A stretch of DNA of 64,000 nucleotides from an uncultured Burkholderiales bacterium (GCA_943908475.1 CALTTG010000016.1:1-64000), one strand, 5' to 3'. Positions 1 to 7,438 are shown, counted from the first letter of the stretch. Notes: generated from the sequence alone by a model not told the origin. Program-made: numbers and translations.

Positions 1-55
1 GAGCGATACCTTGCCAAGGTATAGGTCGAGAGTTCGAGCCTCTTATCCCGCTCCA
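1..55 (+). tRNA. tRNA-Gly (GCC), 5' end cut off by the window edge
   Basis: The anticodon arm is complete: stem ATACC at 6-10, loop TTGCCAA at 11-17 and stem GGTAT at 18-22, so the anticodon is GCC (glycine). The T arm contains GTTCGAG (32-38), and the 3' acceptor strand ATCCCGC is followed by U at position 52 and an encoded CCA (53-55). U at the discriminator position is usual for bacterial tRNA-Gly. The acceptor 5' strand and most of the D arm lie outside the window. Confidence 0.93.
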
Positions 56-63
56 AATTCAAA

Positions 64-95
64 AGCCCCTGATGGTTCGCCTTCAGGGGCTTTTT
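64..95 (+). terminator. Rho-independent terminator of the tRNA-Gly transcript
   Basis: AGCCCCTGA (64-72) pairs with TCAGGGGCT (83-91), followed by a run of T to 95. It lies nine bases after the tRNA CCA end, so it ends the tRNA transcript. The AGGGG of its 3' arm (85-89) could double as ribosome-binding site for the ATG at 98. Confidence 0.85.
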
Positions 96-97
96 CC

Positions 98-520
98 ATG
101 TCCGTTGAACTTGTCATGAGATCCTCGATCCACATCGTCGATGTCGACCGCACCGAAACCTGGACGCGTTACCGCCCGGGCCTGTGCGACACCTGCATGG
201 CCAATTGCTGCACGATGCCGGTGGAGGTCAAGCTCCCCGACTTGGTTCGACTGCAACTGGTCGACCCCTTCGAGGCCGAGCACGAAGCCCCCAAGCAAAT
301 CGCCAAACGGCTGACCAAGGCTGGCGTCGTCGAGCACTTCAGTTTCAAACACGAGATCTTCACGCTGTCGCGTCGGGCCGATGGCGACTGCCAGTTCCTG
401 CACGCGCAAACCCGCCGGTGCACGGTCTACGAGCGCCGCCCCAACACCTGCCGCAAACACCCCCAAGTGGGCCCGAGGCCCCACCACTGCCCTTACGGAC
501 GAAAAGACGCATCTGTTTGA
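98..520 (+). CDS. YkgJ family cysteine-cluster protein
   Basis: Small soluble protein of 140 residues with the cysteine pattern of the YkgJ / CxxCxxCC family: CDTCMANCC near residue 30, then a single Cys in GDCQF and two in RRCTVYERRPNTC, and a last Cys in HHCPYG. The family is thought to bind a metal or iron-sulfur cluster through these cysteines; its role is not established. The ATG at 98 is preceded by AGGGG (85-89); an alternative ATG at 116 would also leave the conserved core intact. It stands alone after the tRNA terminator. The family call is strong from the motif order; the function is unknown. Confidence 0.8.
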   Translation: MSVELVMRSSIHIVDVDRTETWTRYRPGLCDTCMANCCTMPVEVKLPDLVRLQLVDPFEAEHEAPKQIAKRLTKAGVVEHFSFKHEIFTLSRRADGDCQFLHAQTRRCTVYERRPNTCRKHPQVGPRPHHCPYGRKDASV

Positions 521-643
521 TCCCGATCAAACACCCCAAGATCATGGCTTCAGAGGGGCGCATCAGCGCCGAGAACACGTTCAGCGACTGACAGGGCCAC
601 GGCACTGCCAGCGCAGACCTCCCCCAAGACCTGAGGAGCAAAC

Positions 644-859
644 GTGCCGATCCCCCCTGCCCATCACCCCTGCTGGCAACGCCTGGCAGAAGGCGGCCTC
701 GCCCGCATCAAGACCCAGCACCTGGGCACCCAGTTGATGACCAAGCGCCTGGAGCGCTCCACCGACCCCACGTCGGTGAAAGCGGCCGAAATTCGAGCCT
801 TCTTCGAACGCTGGGAGCGCGCGCTGCCCAACGAGGTCCAACAACTCACCATCGTCTGA
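644..859 (+). CDS. Small hypothetical protein upstream of the FIST-like gene
   Basis: Encodes 71 residues with no motif I recognise. The second half (KRLERSTDPTSVKAAEIRAF onwards) is charged and probably helical, with an aromatic patch FFERWERALP. It stops 12 bases before the next gene's ATG at 872, so the two are probably co-transcribed. The spacing, lack of a competing gene in another frame and typical third-position G/C support it being real, but I know no family. The N-terminal ~20 residues (PIPPAHHPCW) look less gene-like, and a start at the internal ATG (737, MTKRLERS) is possible. Confidence 0.5.
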   Translation: MPIPPAHHPCWQRLAEGGLARIKTQHLGTQLMTKRLERSTDPTSVKAAEIRAFFERWERALPNEVQQLTIV

Positions 860-871
860 GCAGGAGCCCCC

Positions 872-1855
872 ATGAACCAACTCATCGACATCGCCGACGC
901 GATTCGCCTCATCGAATCGGGCCGCTCGCTCAGCATTGCAGGCCCGGAATCTGCGCTCGACCAACTGCCAGCGGGCCCATGGATCGGCGGCACCACGCCC
1001 TACATCATGGAAGCCTCGGGCGGCAAGACCGCTTCAGCGAACCAGGTCTTCGTGACCGACCTGACCGAACTGGGCACTGTCACGATCGCCGCCTGGGGTG
1101 AGCAGCAGATCACCGACATCGTGGGGCATGCGCCCGACAATGGCTTCGCGCTGACCATCATCCCTGCAGGCAGCAACACCCACCAGCAATTCGCCGCTCA
1201 CGCCACCGACCACGAAGATGCGTTCATGAAGCCCACCGTGGGGTGGATCGCGGGCGTGCACCTCGATGACATTGGCCGCCTGACACCCAAAGTCTATGAC
1301 GGCAGAACACGAGCGAAGTACGGCAACAAAGCCGTGGTGGCCTACGTCAGCTTGCCGGACGATCAACTCGCGTCGGTCGAAATCATCAACATCTTCAAGC
1401 CTGACGGAGGGGATGTCCTGCGATTCAGCGAGACCTCGTTCCATGTGCAGACCTGCGAGGTCAATGGGCAACGGGTGAACTTTGCCGACTACGTCCGCAG
1501 CAAAGGGGAAGCCAGCTTCAAACTGCCATTGGTGGGTGACTTCGCTGGCGCGCACATCAACGCGTCCTTGCAGTCCATCGACGATCAAACACACACCGTG
1601 CACCTGTATGCACCCGTGTTCGAAGGCGTGGATTACCAGTTTGCCGCAACCGTGAACGACCACGCCGCAGCCTTTCGCGAGGCGCTTGCGTCGGTGTCGA
1701 ACGATGGCGTGGCCCTGAGCTGCAACTGCATCCTCAACTTCCTGTACGGGGGGCTGGAGGGCAAATCGATCGGCGGCATCCAGGGGCCCGTCACCTTCGG
1801 AGAGATCGCCTACCAGATGCTCAACCAGACCATGGTGGTCCTGCGCATTCGCTGA
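872..1855 (+). CDS. FIST-like protein (family I recall as DUF6976)
   Basis: Protein of 327 residues without signal peptide or membrane segments. The C-terminal part, with a cysteine pair in LSCNCILNFLYGG followed by GPVTFGEIAYQMLNQT, resembles the C-terminal half of FIST sensory domains, in which a conserved Cys precedes a Gly-rich turn and a GE(I/F)A segment. FIST domains occur in signal-transduction proteins and are thought to bind small ligands such as amino acids. I recall beta-proteobacterial homologues listed as DUF6976 but could not check. AGGAG ends 6 bases before the ATG. A terminator follows at 1890-1914. Confidence 0.6.
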   Translation: MNQLIDIADAIRLIESGRSLSIAGPESALDQLPAGPWIGGTTPYIMEASGGKTASANQVFVTDLTELGTVTIAAWGEQQITDIVGHAPDNGFALTIIPAGSNTHQQFAAHATDHEDAFMKPTVGWIAGVHLDDIGRLTPKVYDGRTRAKYGNKAVVAYVSLPDDQLASVEIINIFKPDGGDVLRFSETSFHVQTCEVNGQRVNFADYVRSKGEASFKLPLVGDFAGAHINASLQSIDDQTHTVHLYAPVFEGVDYQFAATVNDHAAAFREALASVSNDGVALSCNCILNFLYGGLEGKSIGGIQGPVTFGEIAYQMLNQTMVVLRIR

Positions 1856-1889
1856 CCACTCACCCATCGACACAGGGTCTTGCCCTGAT

Positions 1890-1914
1890 GCGCCCAGCCG
1901 GGCGCTTTTTTTTT
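1890..1914 (+). terminator. Rho-independent terminator after the FIST-like gene
   Basis: GCGCCC (1890-1895), loop AGCC, GGGCGC (1900-1905), followed by nine T residues (1906-1914). It separates the FIST-like gene from the bufferin operon downstream. Confidence 0.85.
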
Positions 1915-1919
1915 GAAGA

Positions 1920-2013
1920 TTTCTGTCAGGATCCGGTGTGCACGTGCGACAGAACAGGCAAGAAGCCAGAGGGCATGCATCCAAGCCCTCGAACTTCGCG
2001 TATCCCGTTCTGT
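1920..2013. promoter_or_regulatory. Inverted repeats in the leader of the bufferin operon
   Basis: TTCTGTC (1921-1927) is repeated inverted as GACAGAA (1948-1954), and TTCTGT occurs again directly at 2008-2013. A second inverted repeat, GAGGGC (1969-1974) and GCCCTC (1985-1990), lies between them. The stretch sits between a terminator and the first buf gene and so must hold the operon promoter. I could not identify a convincing -35/-10 pair for sigma-70 or an ECF factor. Operator or leader-hairpin function is inference. Confidence 0.35.
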
Positions 2014-2062
2014 GCACAAGGTGTGCTCGAACCCAACCGCTCTGAGAGCAAAGGAAACTGCC

Positions 2063-2323
2063 ATGAACATCAAGACCATTGCCGCCCTGGCCGCCACCGT
2101 GATCGCCACCTCGGCCTACGCCGACAAGCATGCCGATGCCAAGTGCGGTGCAGGCGCCTGCGGCAAGAAGGAAATGACCGACAAGAAGGGCAAAGCCGCC
2201 AAGGGTGCTGCATCCGCCGCCAGTGGTGCCGAGCACGCCTGCGGCAAAAAAGATCACGCCTGTGGCAAGAAGGACGCAGCCTGCGGCAAGAAGGACAAAG
2301 AAGCGTCCTGCGCCAAGAAGTAA
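2063..2323 (+). CDS. Bufferin-type RiPP precursor (BufA/HvfA-like) with CGKK repeats
   Basis: Small secreted peptide of 86 residues. A signal peptide (MNIKTIAALAATVIATSAYA, cleavage after about residue 20) is followed by a Lys/Ala-rich low-complexity region with six cysteines. Four sit in CGKK motifs, three of them in tandem heptads (H/A-ACGKKD). Known bufferins have EGKCG motifs whose cysteines are converted by the DUF692 (MNIO) enzyme to copper-binding thiooxazole-type groups; here one AKCG and CGKK units take that place. The partner genes bufB and bufC follow at once. AAAGGA at 2050-2055 is the ribosome-binding site. Product role by analogy: periplasmic metal (copper) buffering or stress protection. 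Confidence 0.85.
   Translation: MNIKTIAALAATVIATSAYADKHADAKCGAGACGKKEMTDKKGKAAKGAASAASGAEHACGKKDHACGKKDAACGKKDKEASCAKK
2234..2296 (+). repeat. Three tandem 21-base repeats coding for the CGKKD heptads
   Basis: Units at 2234-2254, 2255-2275 and 2276-2296 encode HACGKKD, HACGKKD and AACGKKD. They differ at synonymous positions (TGC/TGT, AAA/AAG), so the repeats are not very recent. They probably define the modified core units of the bufferin-like precursor. Confidence 0.85.
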
Positions 2324-2347
2324 GTCTCGCGGCCTTCAGGACACGCC

Positions 2348-3130
2348 ATGATTGGATTGGGTTACCGACGCGAGATGGCCGACTGGGACCTGTCGGTCTT
2401 GCCGGTTGATTTTTGGGAGGTGGTGCCTGAAAACTGGGTCCACCGAGATCGCTCGCCCCTCAAAGCCCTGATCGCTGCCGGCCGCCCAGTCCACCTGCAT
2501 GGCGTTTCAATGAACCTGGGGGGCCACTCCCCCATCTCACGCTCCTTCCTTCGGGATTTGCGCGAGTTGATCGATGACCTGGGCGCACCTCATTACTCCG
2601 ACCACCTGGCCGCCAGTGGCGATGCGCACCAGCTTTACGACCTCTTCCCCATCCCCTTCACGGTCGACGAAATTCAGCGCGTGGCCGACCGGATCCGACA
2701 GGTGCAAGATGGCCTGGGACGGCGCATGGCCGTCGAAAACAGTACTTGGTACAGCAATGTCGGCACCATGCCAGAGGCCGACTTCCTGGCGGCCGTGGCC
2801 GAGCGTGCCGACTGCGGCATCTTGCTGGACCTCAACAACATCAGCGTCAATCGCAAGAACCACGGCACCCATGACCTCGCCGAGTTCGTGGCCCGGCTCG
2901 ACCTGGGCCGCGTGAGCTACATGCACGTGGCCGGTCACGAGTTCGATGCCCGGTTTGACCTCTACATCGACACCCACAGCCAAGGCGTCGAGCCCCCCAC
3001 CGCCGCCATGGCGCGGCAGCTGCAGGCTCAGCACGGTCTGCCCATCTTGCTGGAGTGGGACAACGACCTGCCCGATCTGGTCACGATCAATCAGGAGCTG
3101 ACATGTCTGCGGCCTTCTACGACTACGTGA
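2348..3130 (+). CDS. bufB: DUF692 / MNIO family oxidative enzyme (BufB/HvfB-like)
   Basis: Protein of 260 residues with a TIM-barrel DUF692 domain throughout. Family members are multinuclear non-heme iron enzymes that oxidise cysteines in ribosomal peptides (MbnB in methanobactin, BufB in bufferins). The expected metal ligands are present: VHLHGVSMN, YSDH, AVENSTW, LLDLNNISVN, YMHVAGH, IDTHS and LLEWDND. It starts 24 bases after the precursor stop and overlaps bufC by 28 bases, showing translational coupling. The likely substrate is the CGKK peptide encoded just upstream. The family call is near certain; the exact chemistry on CGKK motifs is inferred. Confidence 0.92.
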   Translation: MIGLGYRREMADWDLSVLPVDFWEVVPENWVHRDRSPLKALIAAGRPVHLHGVSMNLGGHSPISRSFLRDLRELIDDLGAPHYSDHLAASGDAHQLYDLFPIPFTVDEIQRVADRIRQVQDGLGRRMAVENSTWYSNVGTMPEADFLAAVAERADCGILLDLNNISVNRKNHGTHDLAEFVARLDLGRVSYMHVAGHEFDARFDLYIDTHSQGVEPPTAAMARQLQAQHGLPILLEWDNDLPDLVTINQELTCLRPSTTT

Positions 3131-3375
3131 GGGGACGCAGCGACGTGGTGCCCGAAGGGCATGACGAACGCGGCATGCGCGCCTACCGCCACCTGGTCTG
3201 GCTGGGTGCCAGCCAGATGATCGAATCGCATTTCCCCGAGGTGCGACGAGAGCTCGGCGATGAGGCCTGGCGCGCCTTGATCGAAGCATTCGTCCGGCAG
3301 TCGAGCTGGACCTCGCATTACTACGGAGACCTCAAAGATGACTTCCTGGCATTCCTGGCACGCGAAAGTGCTTGA
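3103..3375 (+). CDS. bufC: Short BufC/HvfC (DUF2063 N-terminal domain only)
   Basis: Ninety residues. The segment RAYRHLVWLGASQMIESHFP, followed by a Leu-rich stretch ending GDLKDDFLAFLA, matches the N-terminal domain of DUF2063/BufC proteins, which help present the precursor to the MNIO enzyme. Usual BufC proteins are about 250 residues, so the second domain is missing; no in-frame continuation exists because the doxX gene begins inside it. The ATG at 3103 has a good AGGAG at 3093-3097 and lies within the end of bufB. Either a natural minimal form or a truncation fixed in this lineage. Confidence 0.78.
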   Translation: MSAAFYDYVRGRSDVVPEGHDERGMRAYRHLVWLGASQMIESHFPEVRRELGDEAWRALIEAFVRQSSWTSHYYGDLKDDFLAFLARESA

Positions 3376-3808
3376 AGCCATTCGCGACCTCGGCCTGTTG
3401 GGGCTGAGGCTGTGGGTGGGGCAGGAATTCTTGCTGGCGGGCTGGAACAAGGTTTCAGCGGGCACCACCGCCCCCGAATGGTTCGCGGGCCTGAACTTCC
3501 CCTGGCCGCAACACCTGCTCAGCGCCGATGTGAACTGGACCCTGGCTGGCTTCGGTGAAGTGGGCCTGGCCCTGGCCTTGCTCCTGGGCTTGTTCAGCCG
3601 CTTGTCGGCATTGGGGCTGATGTACGTGACCTTCGTGGCCGTTTGGACGGTGCACTTCGACTTGGGCTGGGCCGGCTGGAATCAGATCGACAGCGACGAG
3701 GGCTTGGGCTTCAAAGTGCCTCTGATGCTGGGCCTGATGTTGTGGGCCATCGTCACCCAAGGCCCGGGTCGGTACGCCCTCGACGCATGGCGCCACCGTC
3801 GACCATGA
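3338..3808 (+). CDS. DoxX family membrane protein of the buf operon
   Basis: Integral membrane protein of 156 residues with about four helices. The DoxX signature is visible in GLRLWVGQEFLLAGWNKV, followed by EVGLALALLLGLFSRLSALGL. DoxX-like proteins (HvfX) commonly accompany bufA/bufB/bufC, where they are thought to serve membrane redox or metal homeostasis; the molecular role is unresolved. It overlaps bufC by 38 bases and the sigma-factor gene by 4 bases (ATGA), so the operon is tightly coupled. Confidence 0.85.
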   Translation: MTSWHSWHAKVLEAIRDLGLLGLRLWVGQEFLLAGWNKVSAGTTAPEWFAGLNFPWPQHLLSADVNWTLAGFGEVGLALALLLGLFSRLSALGLMYVTFVAVWTVHFDLGWAGWNQIDSDEGLGFKVPLMLGLMLWAIVTQGPGRYALDAWRHRRP

Positions 3809-4377
3809 GTCCGCCCAAGGATTTGAATCAATGGGCTCGCCAGTGGCGTACCCCGATGCTGCGGTTCGCGCAGCTTCACATTCAACCGCGAGAAGAAGCC
3901 GAAGATGCCGTGCAAGACGCCTTGATGGCCCTGCTGTCGGTGCGCGACGACCAGGTGGCCGGGCAAGACCTCAAACGCTATGTGTTCGGCATCCTCAAGC
4001 ACAAGATCACCGACCGACTGCGCCGCAAGTACCGCACAGAGATCGCCATCGACGACCTCCCGGTCGACGCCCTGGACGACGAGCTGTTCGACGCCCGTGG
4101 TCACTGGCTGGATGGCGCAGCGCCCGCCGCCTGGAACGCCCCGGACGCCCAGTTGCAAAGCGATCAGTTCTTTGCGGTGGTGGACGCCTGCATCCATCGA
4201 CTGCCCGCCAAAGTGGCGCGGGTGTTCAGCATGAAAGAGCTGCTCGACTGCGACGCGCGTGAAGTGTGCGACACCCTGGGACTGACCCAAAGCGATTACT
4301 GGCAGTGCATGAGCCGGGCTCGCAAACAAATTCAGCTGTGCCTGACCCAAACCTGGTTCGAAGGGAGCCGGTCATGA
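3805..4377 (+). CDS. ECF RNA polymerase sigma factor
   Basis: Protein of 190 residues. Region 2 lies at about residues 15-75 (LRFAQLHIQPREEAEDAVQD, then RYVFGILKHKITDRLRRKYR). Region 4 lies at about 135-180 (LPAKVARVFSMKELLDC, then EVCDTLGLTQSDYWQCMSRARKQI). The start at 3805 overlaps the doxX stop as ATGA. An ECF sigma factor in a buf operon normally drives that operon and related metal or oxidative-stress genes. The next gene overlaps by 4 bases and encodes its probable zinc-finger anti-sigma factor. Confidence 0.88.
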   Translation: MSPPKDLNQWARQWRTPMLRFAQLHIQPREEAEDAVQDALMALLSVRDDQVAGQDLKRYVFGILKHKITDRLRRKYRTEIAIDDLPVDALDDELFDARGHWLDGAAPAAWNAPDAQLQSDQFFAVVDACIHRLPAKVARVFSMKELLDCDAREVCDTLGLTQSDYWQCMSRARKQIQLCLTQTWFEGSRS

Positions 4378-4580
4378 TGAATTGCGAGACCTACATTTTC
4401 AAGTTGAGCTCTGGCCAACTGGACGAGGCTGGCACGGTCGAGCGACTGTGGGCGGCTCAGCATCGCCTGATCTGCAGCAAATGCCGCGCCTTCACCAAGA
4501 ACGACGCGCAACTGAGTCGCATCATGGCGCAACACAAAGAGCGCGCGCAGGCCCCAGACCCTGAGGCCCCGCCAGAGTGA
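4374..4580 (+). CDS. Zinc-finger anti-sigma factor-like protein
   Basis: Soluble protein of 68 residues with an H-x3-C-x2-C motif in AQHRLICSKCRAF, typical of the zinc-binding (ZAS, zf-HC2) domain of anti-ECF factors. There is no transmembrane segment, so it would act in the cytosol. GGGAG lies 6 bases upstream of the ATG, which overlaps the sigma-factor stop (ATGA). It probably binds the adjacent sigma factor and releases it on loss of zinc or oxidation of the cysteines. The gene ends 19 bases from the convergent GGDEF gene. Confidence 0.75.
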   Translation: MMNCETYIFKLSSGQLDEAGTVERLWAAQHRLICSKCRAFTKNDAQLSRIMAQHKERAQAPDPEAPPE

Positions 4581-4598
4581 AAGCGCGTCACGCCAGCC

Positions 4599-5804
4599 TC
4601 AGCTGCTGACCTGATCCCGCCCCGCCACGGTGGCTCGGGCCAGGGCCCGCTGCGCGCGTGCGATGAGGCCATCGGGCGAGCTGACCTGATCGGTGGGCAC
4701 CGTGGTCGCCACCCCGATGGTCACCGTGATGCGGTCTTGCGCACCTTCCGTGGGCTGCGGCACCCCTTTGGCACGCACCAGGTCAAACAGCCGATCGGCG
4801 GCCACCATCGCCTCGATGCTTTCGGCATCAGGCAGGACTGCGGCAAAGGTTTGCGCATCGAAGCGCACCACGAGATCCTTCGGCCTCACGCTGCTGGCCA
4901 ACAACTGGGCCACCTCACGCACACAACGGTCCATCGACCGGCGATCGGCCGCCACCTCACCGGCACGCAACTGGTCCACCTCGATCAGCAGCAGCGACAC
5001 GGCTTGAGGTTCTTCCTGCGTGGTGCGCCAGACCTGCCGCAGGTATTCGTCGAGCGCCTTGCGATTGGCCAGCCCCGTCAGCTCATCGGTTTGTGAGAGC
5101 TGGATCAACTCGTCGCGGGCCTCTTGCAACTCGGCCAGCAGTTGCGCTTCTTTGGCCGCCAGCAAAAAACGGCGACGGGCCAGACGCTCCAGTGCGAAGT
5201 TGCAACCCAAGGTGGCCATCACGCTGAACGAGATCATCACCAACATGGGCACCCGCAAGGGGTTGTCCTGCCCCTCGAACATGGCCAGCACCATCAAGTG
5301 CAACGCCAGCACCCCCACGGAGTTCAGCACCGCCAGCCTGAAGCGCACACGCTGCACGATGTTGCCGTAGAGCAAGGTCACCACCAGACCGGCGTTGTAC
5401 AGGTAGGCGTGCGAGCTGTTGCTTTGCAACAGGATGACCGCCACGGTGAGGGCCACCAGCCACGAGGTGATCATGACCACCCAATCGGCGGCCCAGGGCC
5501 CCACACGGCCCAGCAGCGGCGACGAGTAGCGATAGGCGATCCACAGCAAGAGCAAGCCCACCGGGGTGGAGATGCCCAGGCGAACCAACACCCCCAGCCA
5601 GAACACGTCAGGCAGCATCAGCCAATCGACGATGAGGAAGGCGTTGTAGACCACCAGCGCGATCGCTGCCGACTTGATGGCGTACTCGACCCGCCCCGTC
5701 ATGTCATTGGCCAAATAGGCCTGCTCCAGCGGTGGCGTGAATCGCACGCCCCAGCCCGGTTGGGTCAACTCGTCGTCCACGAGTTTCAACAAGGCGCGGT
5801 CCAT
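4599..5804 (-). CDS. Membrane GGDEF-domain protein with a degenerate active site
   Basis: Protein of 401 residues: a cytoplasmic N-terminus, about six transmembrane helices (residues ~45-205), a short coiled linker (LLAELQEARDELIQLSQTDE) and a C-terminal GGDEF domain starting at DELTGLANRKAL. The catalytic loop that should read GG(D/E)EF is VRFDAQTF, and the metal-binding Asp region is LLLIEVDQL. With no GGDEF residues it is unlikely to make cyclic di-GMP and may act as a sensor or partner. The ATG at 5804 overlaps the stop of the upstream paralogue by one base (TGATG), so the two are coupled. Confidence 0.85.
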   Translation of the reverse strand: MDRALLKLVDDELTQPGWGVRFTPPLEQAYLANDMTGRVEYAIKSAAIALVVYNAFLIVDWLMLPDVFWLGVLVRLGISTPVGLLLLWIAYRYSSPLLGRVGPWAADWVVMITSWLVALTVAVILLQSNSSHAYLYNAGLVVTLLYGNIVQRVRFRLAVLNSVGVLALHLMVLAMFEGQDNPLRVPMLVMISFSVMATLGCNFALERLARRRFLLAAKEAQLLAELQEARDELIQLSQTDELTGLANRKALDEYLRQVWRTTQEEPQAVSLLLIEVDQLRAGEVAADRRSMDRCVREVAQLLASSVRPKDLVVRFDAQTFAAVLPDAESIEAMVAADRLFDLVRAKGVPQPTEGAQDRITVTIGVATTVPTDQVSSPDGLIARAQRALARATVAGRDQVSS

Positions 5805-7150
5805 CAAACCACCGACCTTTCCGACCAAGACACCATCATCTGATCGCCGCCTTGTTTCTTGGCCGTGCCCAGGGCATGACGTGCCATCGCAAACAGGGCC
5901 TCGGTCGCATCAAACTCCGAGGCGGCCCCCAGACAAGCCACACCAATGCTCACGGTCACGGGTGCGACCAGCCGACCATCGCCTTGAAGGTGCAACTCTC
6001 TGCAGGCACTCAAAATGCGCTCGCCCACCATGCGGGCGTGTTCTTGCCCTGTGTCGCTGAGCACCACGGCGAACTCGTCGTCGTCTTGCCGAGCCACGAT
6101 GTCATTGGGGCGCCGCAAGCACCCTTGGATGGCTTGTGCCACCTCGTGCAGGCAGGCATCACCCTGCCGAGCACCGTGGGTGGCGTTGTATCGCGCCAGA
6201 TGGTCGACGTCGATCAAGAGCACCGACACCGCCGCCTGATCGATCTGGAGCCGCCCCCACATGCGGTCGAGCTGCTTGCCGAACTGTCGGCGATTGGGCA
6301 GCTGCGTCAGGGGGTCCACACGCGCCATGTCTTCGATTTGCGAAATGGTGTGCTCCAGATCGCGTCGAATCAGCCCTTGTTTGAGCATGCGCAGGTAATT
6401 GCGACGGTCCTCTTTTTCCAGGAAATACAAGGCATACAAGGTGAACACGGCCGACGACAAGACCACCACCTGAACCGGCACGCCAATCGTGAGGTCTCGC
6501 TCTGAAGCCGGCAGCAGCGCTTGCGCCAACAAGGTCGCTGCACAGATGAATCCAATGGCCACCAGGCCCGGTTTGAATCGCAACCTCAAGAACGCCGCCG
6601 CATACATGATGACCATGGCCACCCCAGTGAGGTACTCCTGGGCGAGATCGCTCTGGCTCATCACCACCAGAGCCAGATGGATGCTGGCGGTGGTGAAGAT
6701 GCCCACGGTGGCGGCACGCTCCAACACCCGGGTGGAGCTGGCCAGCTTGCCCAGCATGTGCGCGAACAAGGTGTAGGGCGCCAGGCCCGCCAGCCTGGCC
6801 ACCACGGCCATGCCCCAGATGTCGGGCAGCATGAAATGGTCGCTCAAGATGAACAGCGCAATCGCTGGCGCCGTCCATTGCGCCGACTTCATGAACACCG
6901 CCAGGCGTTCACGGTAGGCGTCGGTCTCGAAGCGCGCTTCCAGTTCGGGTGGAAAGGTCAGCCAAGGCGATGGGTTGGCCAGGGCTTCGTCGATGTCTTC
7001 CCAAGACGTGGTGGCCTCCACCCCATCGGTTTGACGAAACTCCGACGTCCCGTGTGCAGGGACCTGGGCGTCAGCCAGCGGGGGGACGGGCGCAGCAGCG
7101 CCGGGGCGTGTGGGCAGAACCATGGGGGCAGTCAATTGGCAGACCCGCAT
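5804..7150 (-). CDS. Membrane GGDEF-domain protein, altered motif DDDEF
   Basis: Protein of 448 residues with the same design as the downstream gene: N-terminal PPELEARFETDAYRERLAVF (compare PPLEQAYLANDMTGRVEYAI in the paralogue), about six membrane helices, linker, and a C-terminal GGDEF domain from DPLTQLPNRRQF. The metal-site strand LLIDVDHLARYNATHG is canonical, but the signature loop reads ARQDDDEFAVVL instead of GGDEF. Loss of the two glycines that hold GTP usually reduces or abolishes diguanylate cyclase activity. Start chosen at the ATG at 7150; GTG 7165 and ATG 7123 are alternatives. It forms a tandem duplicate with the next gene. Confidence 0.83.
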   Translation of the reverse strand: MRVCQLTAPMVLPTRPGAAAPVPPLADAQVPAHGTSEFRQTDGVEATTSWEDIDEALANPSPWLTFPPELEARFETDAYRERLAVFMKSAQWTAPAIALFILSDHFMLPDIWGMAVVARLAGLAPYTLFAHMLGKLASSTRVLERAATVGIFTTASIHLALVVMSQSDLAQEYLTGVAMVIMYAAAFLRLRFKPGLVAIGFICAATLLAQALLPASERDLTIGVPVQVVVLSSAVFTLYALYFLEKEDRRNYLRMLKQGLIRRDLEHTISQIEDMARVDPLTQLPNRRQFGKQLDRMWGRLQIDQAAVSVLLIDVDHLARYNATHGARQGDACLHEVAQAIQGCLRRPNDIVARQDDDEFAVVLSDTGQEHARMVGERILSACRELHLQGDGRLVAPVTVSIGVACLGAASEFDATEALFAMARHALGTAKKQGGDQMMVSWSERSVV

Positions 7151-7438
7151 CTTGCAACAAGCCACCCCCCGCGAACAGAAGGGTGTCCCCGCAGGTCGGC
7201 CTCAAGCCCATGGGACATCGACCGAAAACATGAGATTGGTCACACGAACGGCCCCCGCAGCGTGGGGGGTTGAGCCCCTGGTTCTCCCGCACCCCCATTC
7301 ATGGGGGGCACCCCCAGAAAGCGATGGAAAACCCTTGCGGAGCGTGCATTCATTCGCACCGACCTAGGTATGACCCGGGCAGGCAGCCCCAACGCCGCGC
7401 GATAAAGTTCTTCTCATGGTTGTGGCGAGGAAGCAGTA
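7151..7438. other. Divergent intergenic region between GGDEF and WecG-like genes
   Basis: This 288-base stretch separates two divergent genes and must carry promoters in both directions. I see no gene, terminator or clear repeat in it and no confident -35/-10 pair. A GAGGAAG at 7427-7433 is the ribosome-binding site of the plus-strand gene. Confidence 0.5.

Noticed and set aside
1989..2010. Possible ECF promoter (GAACTT ... CGTT) before the buf operon
   Set aside because: The elements are only about 11 bases apart, far short of the ~16 expected for ECF promoters.
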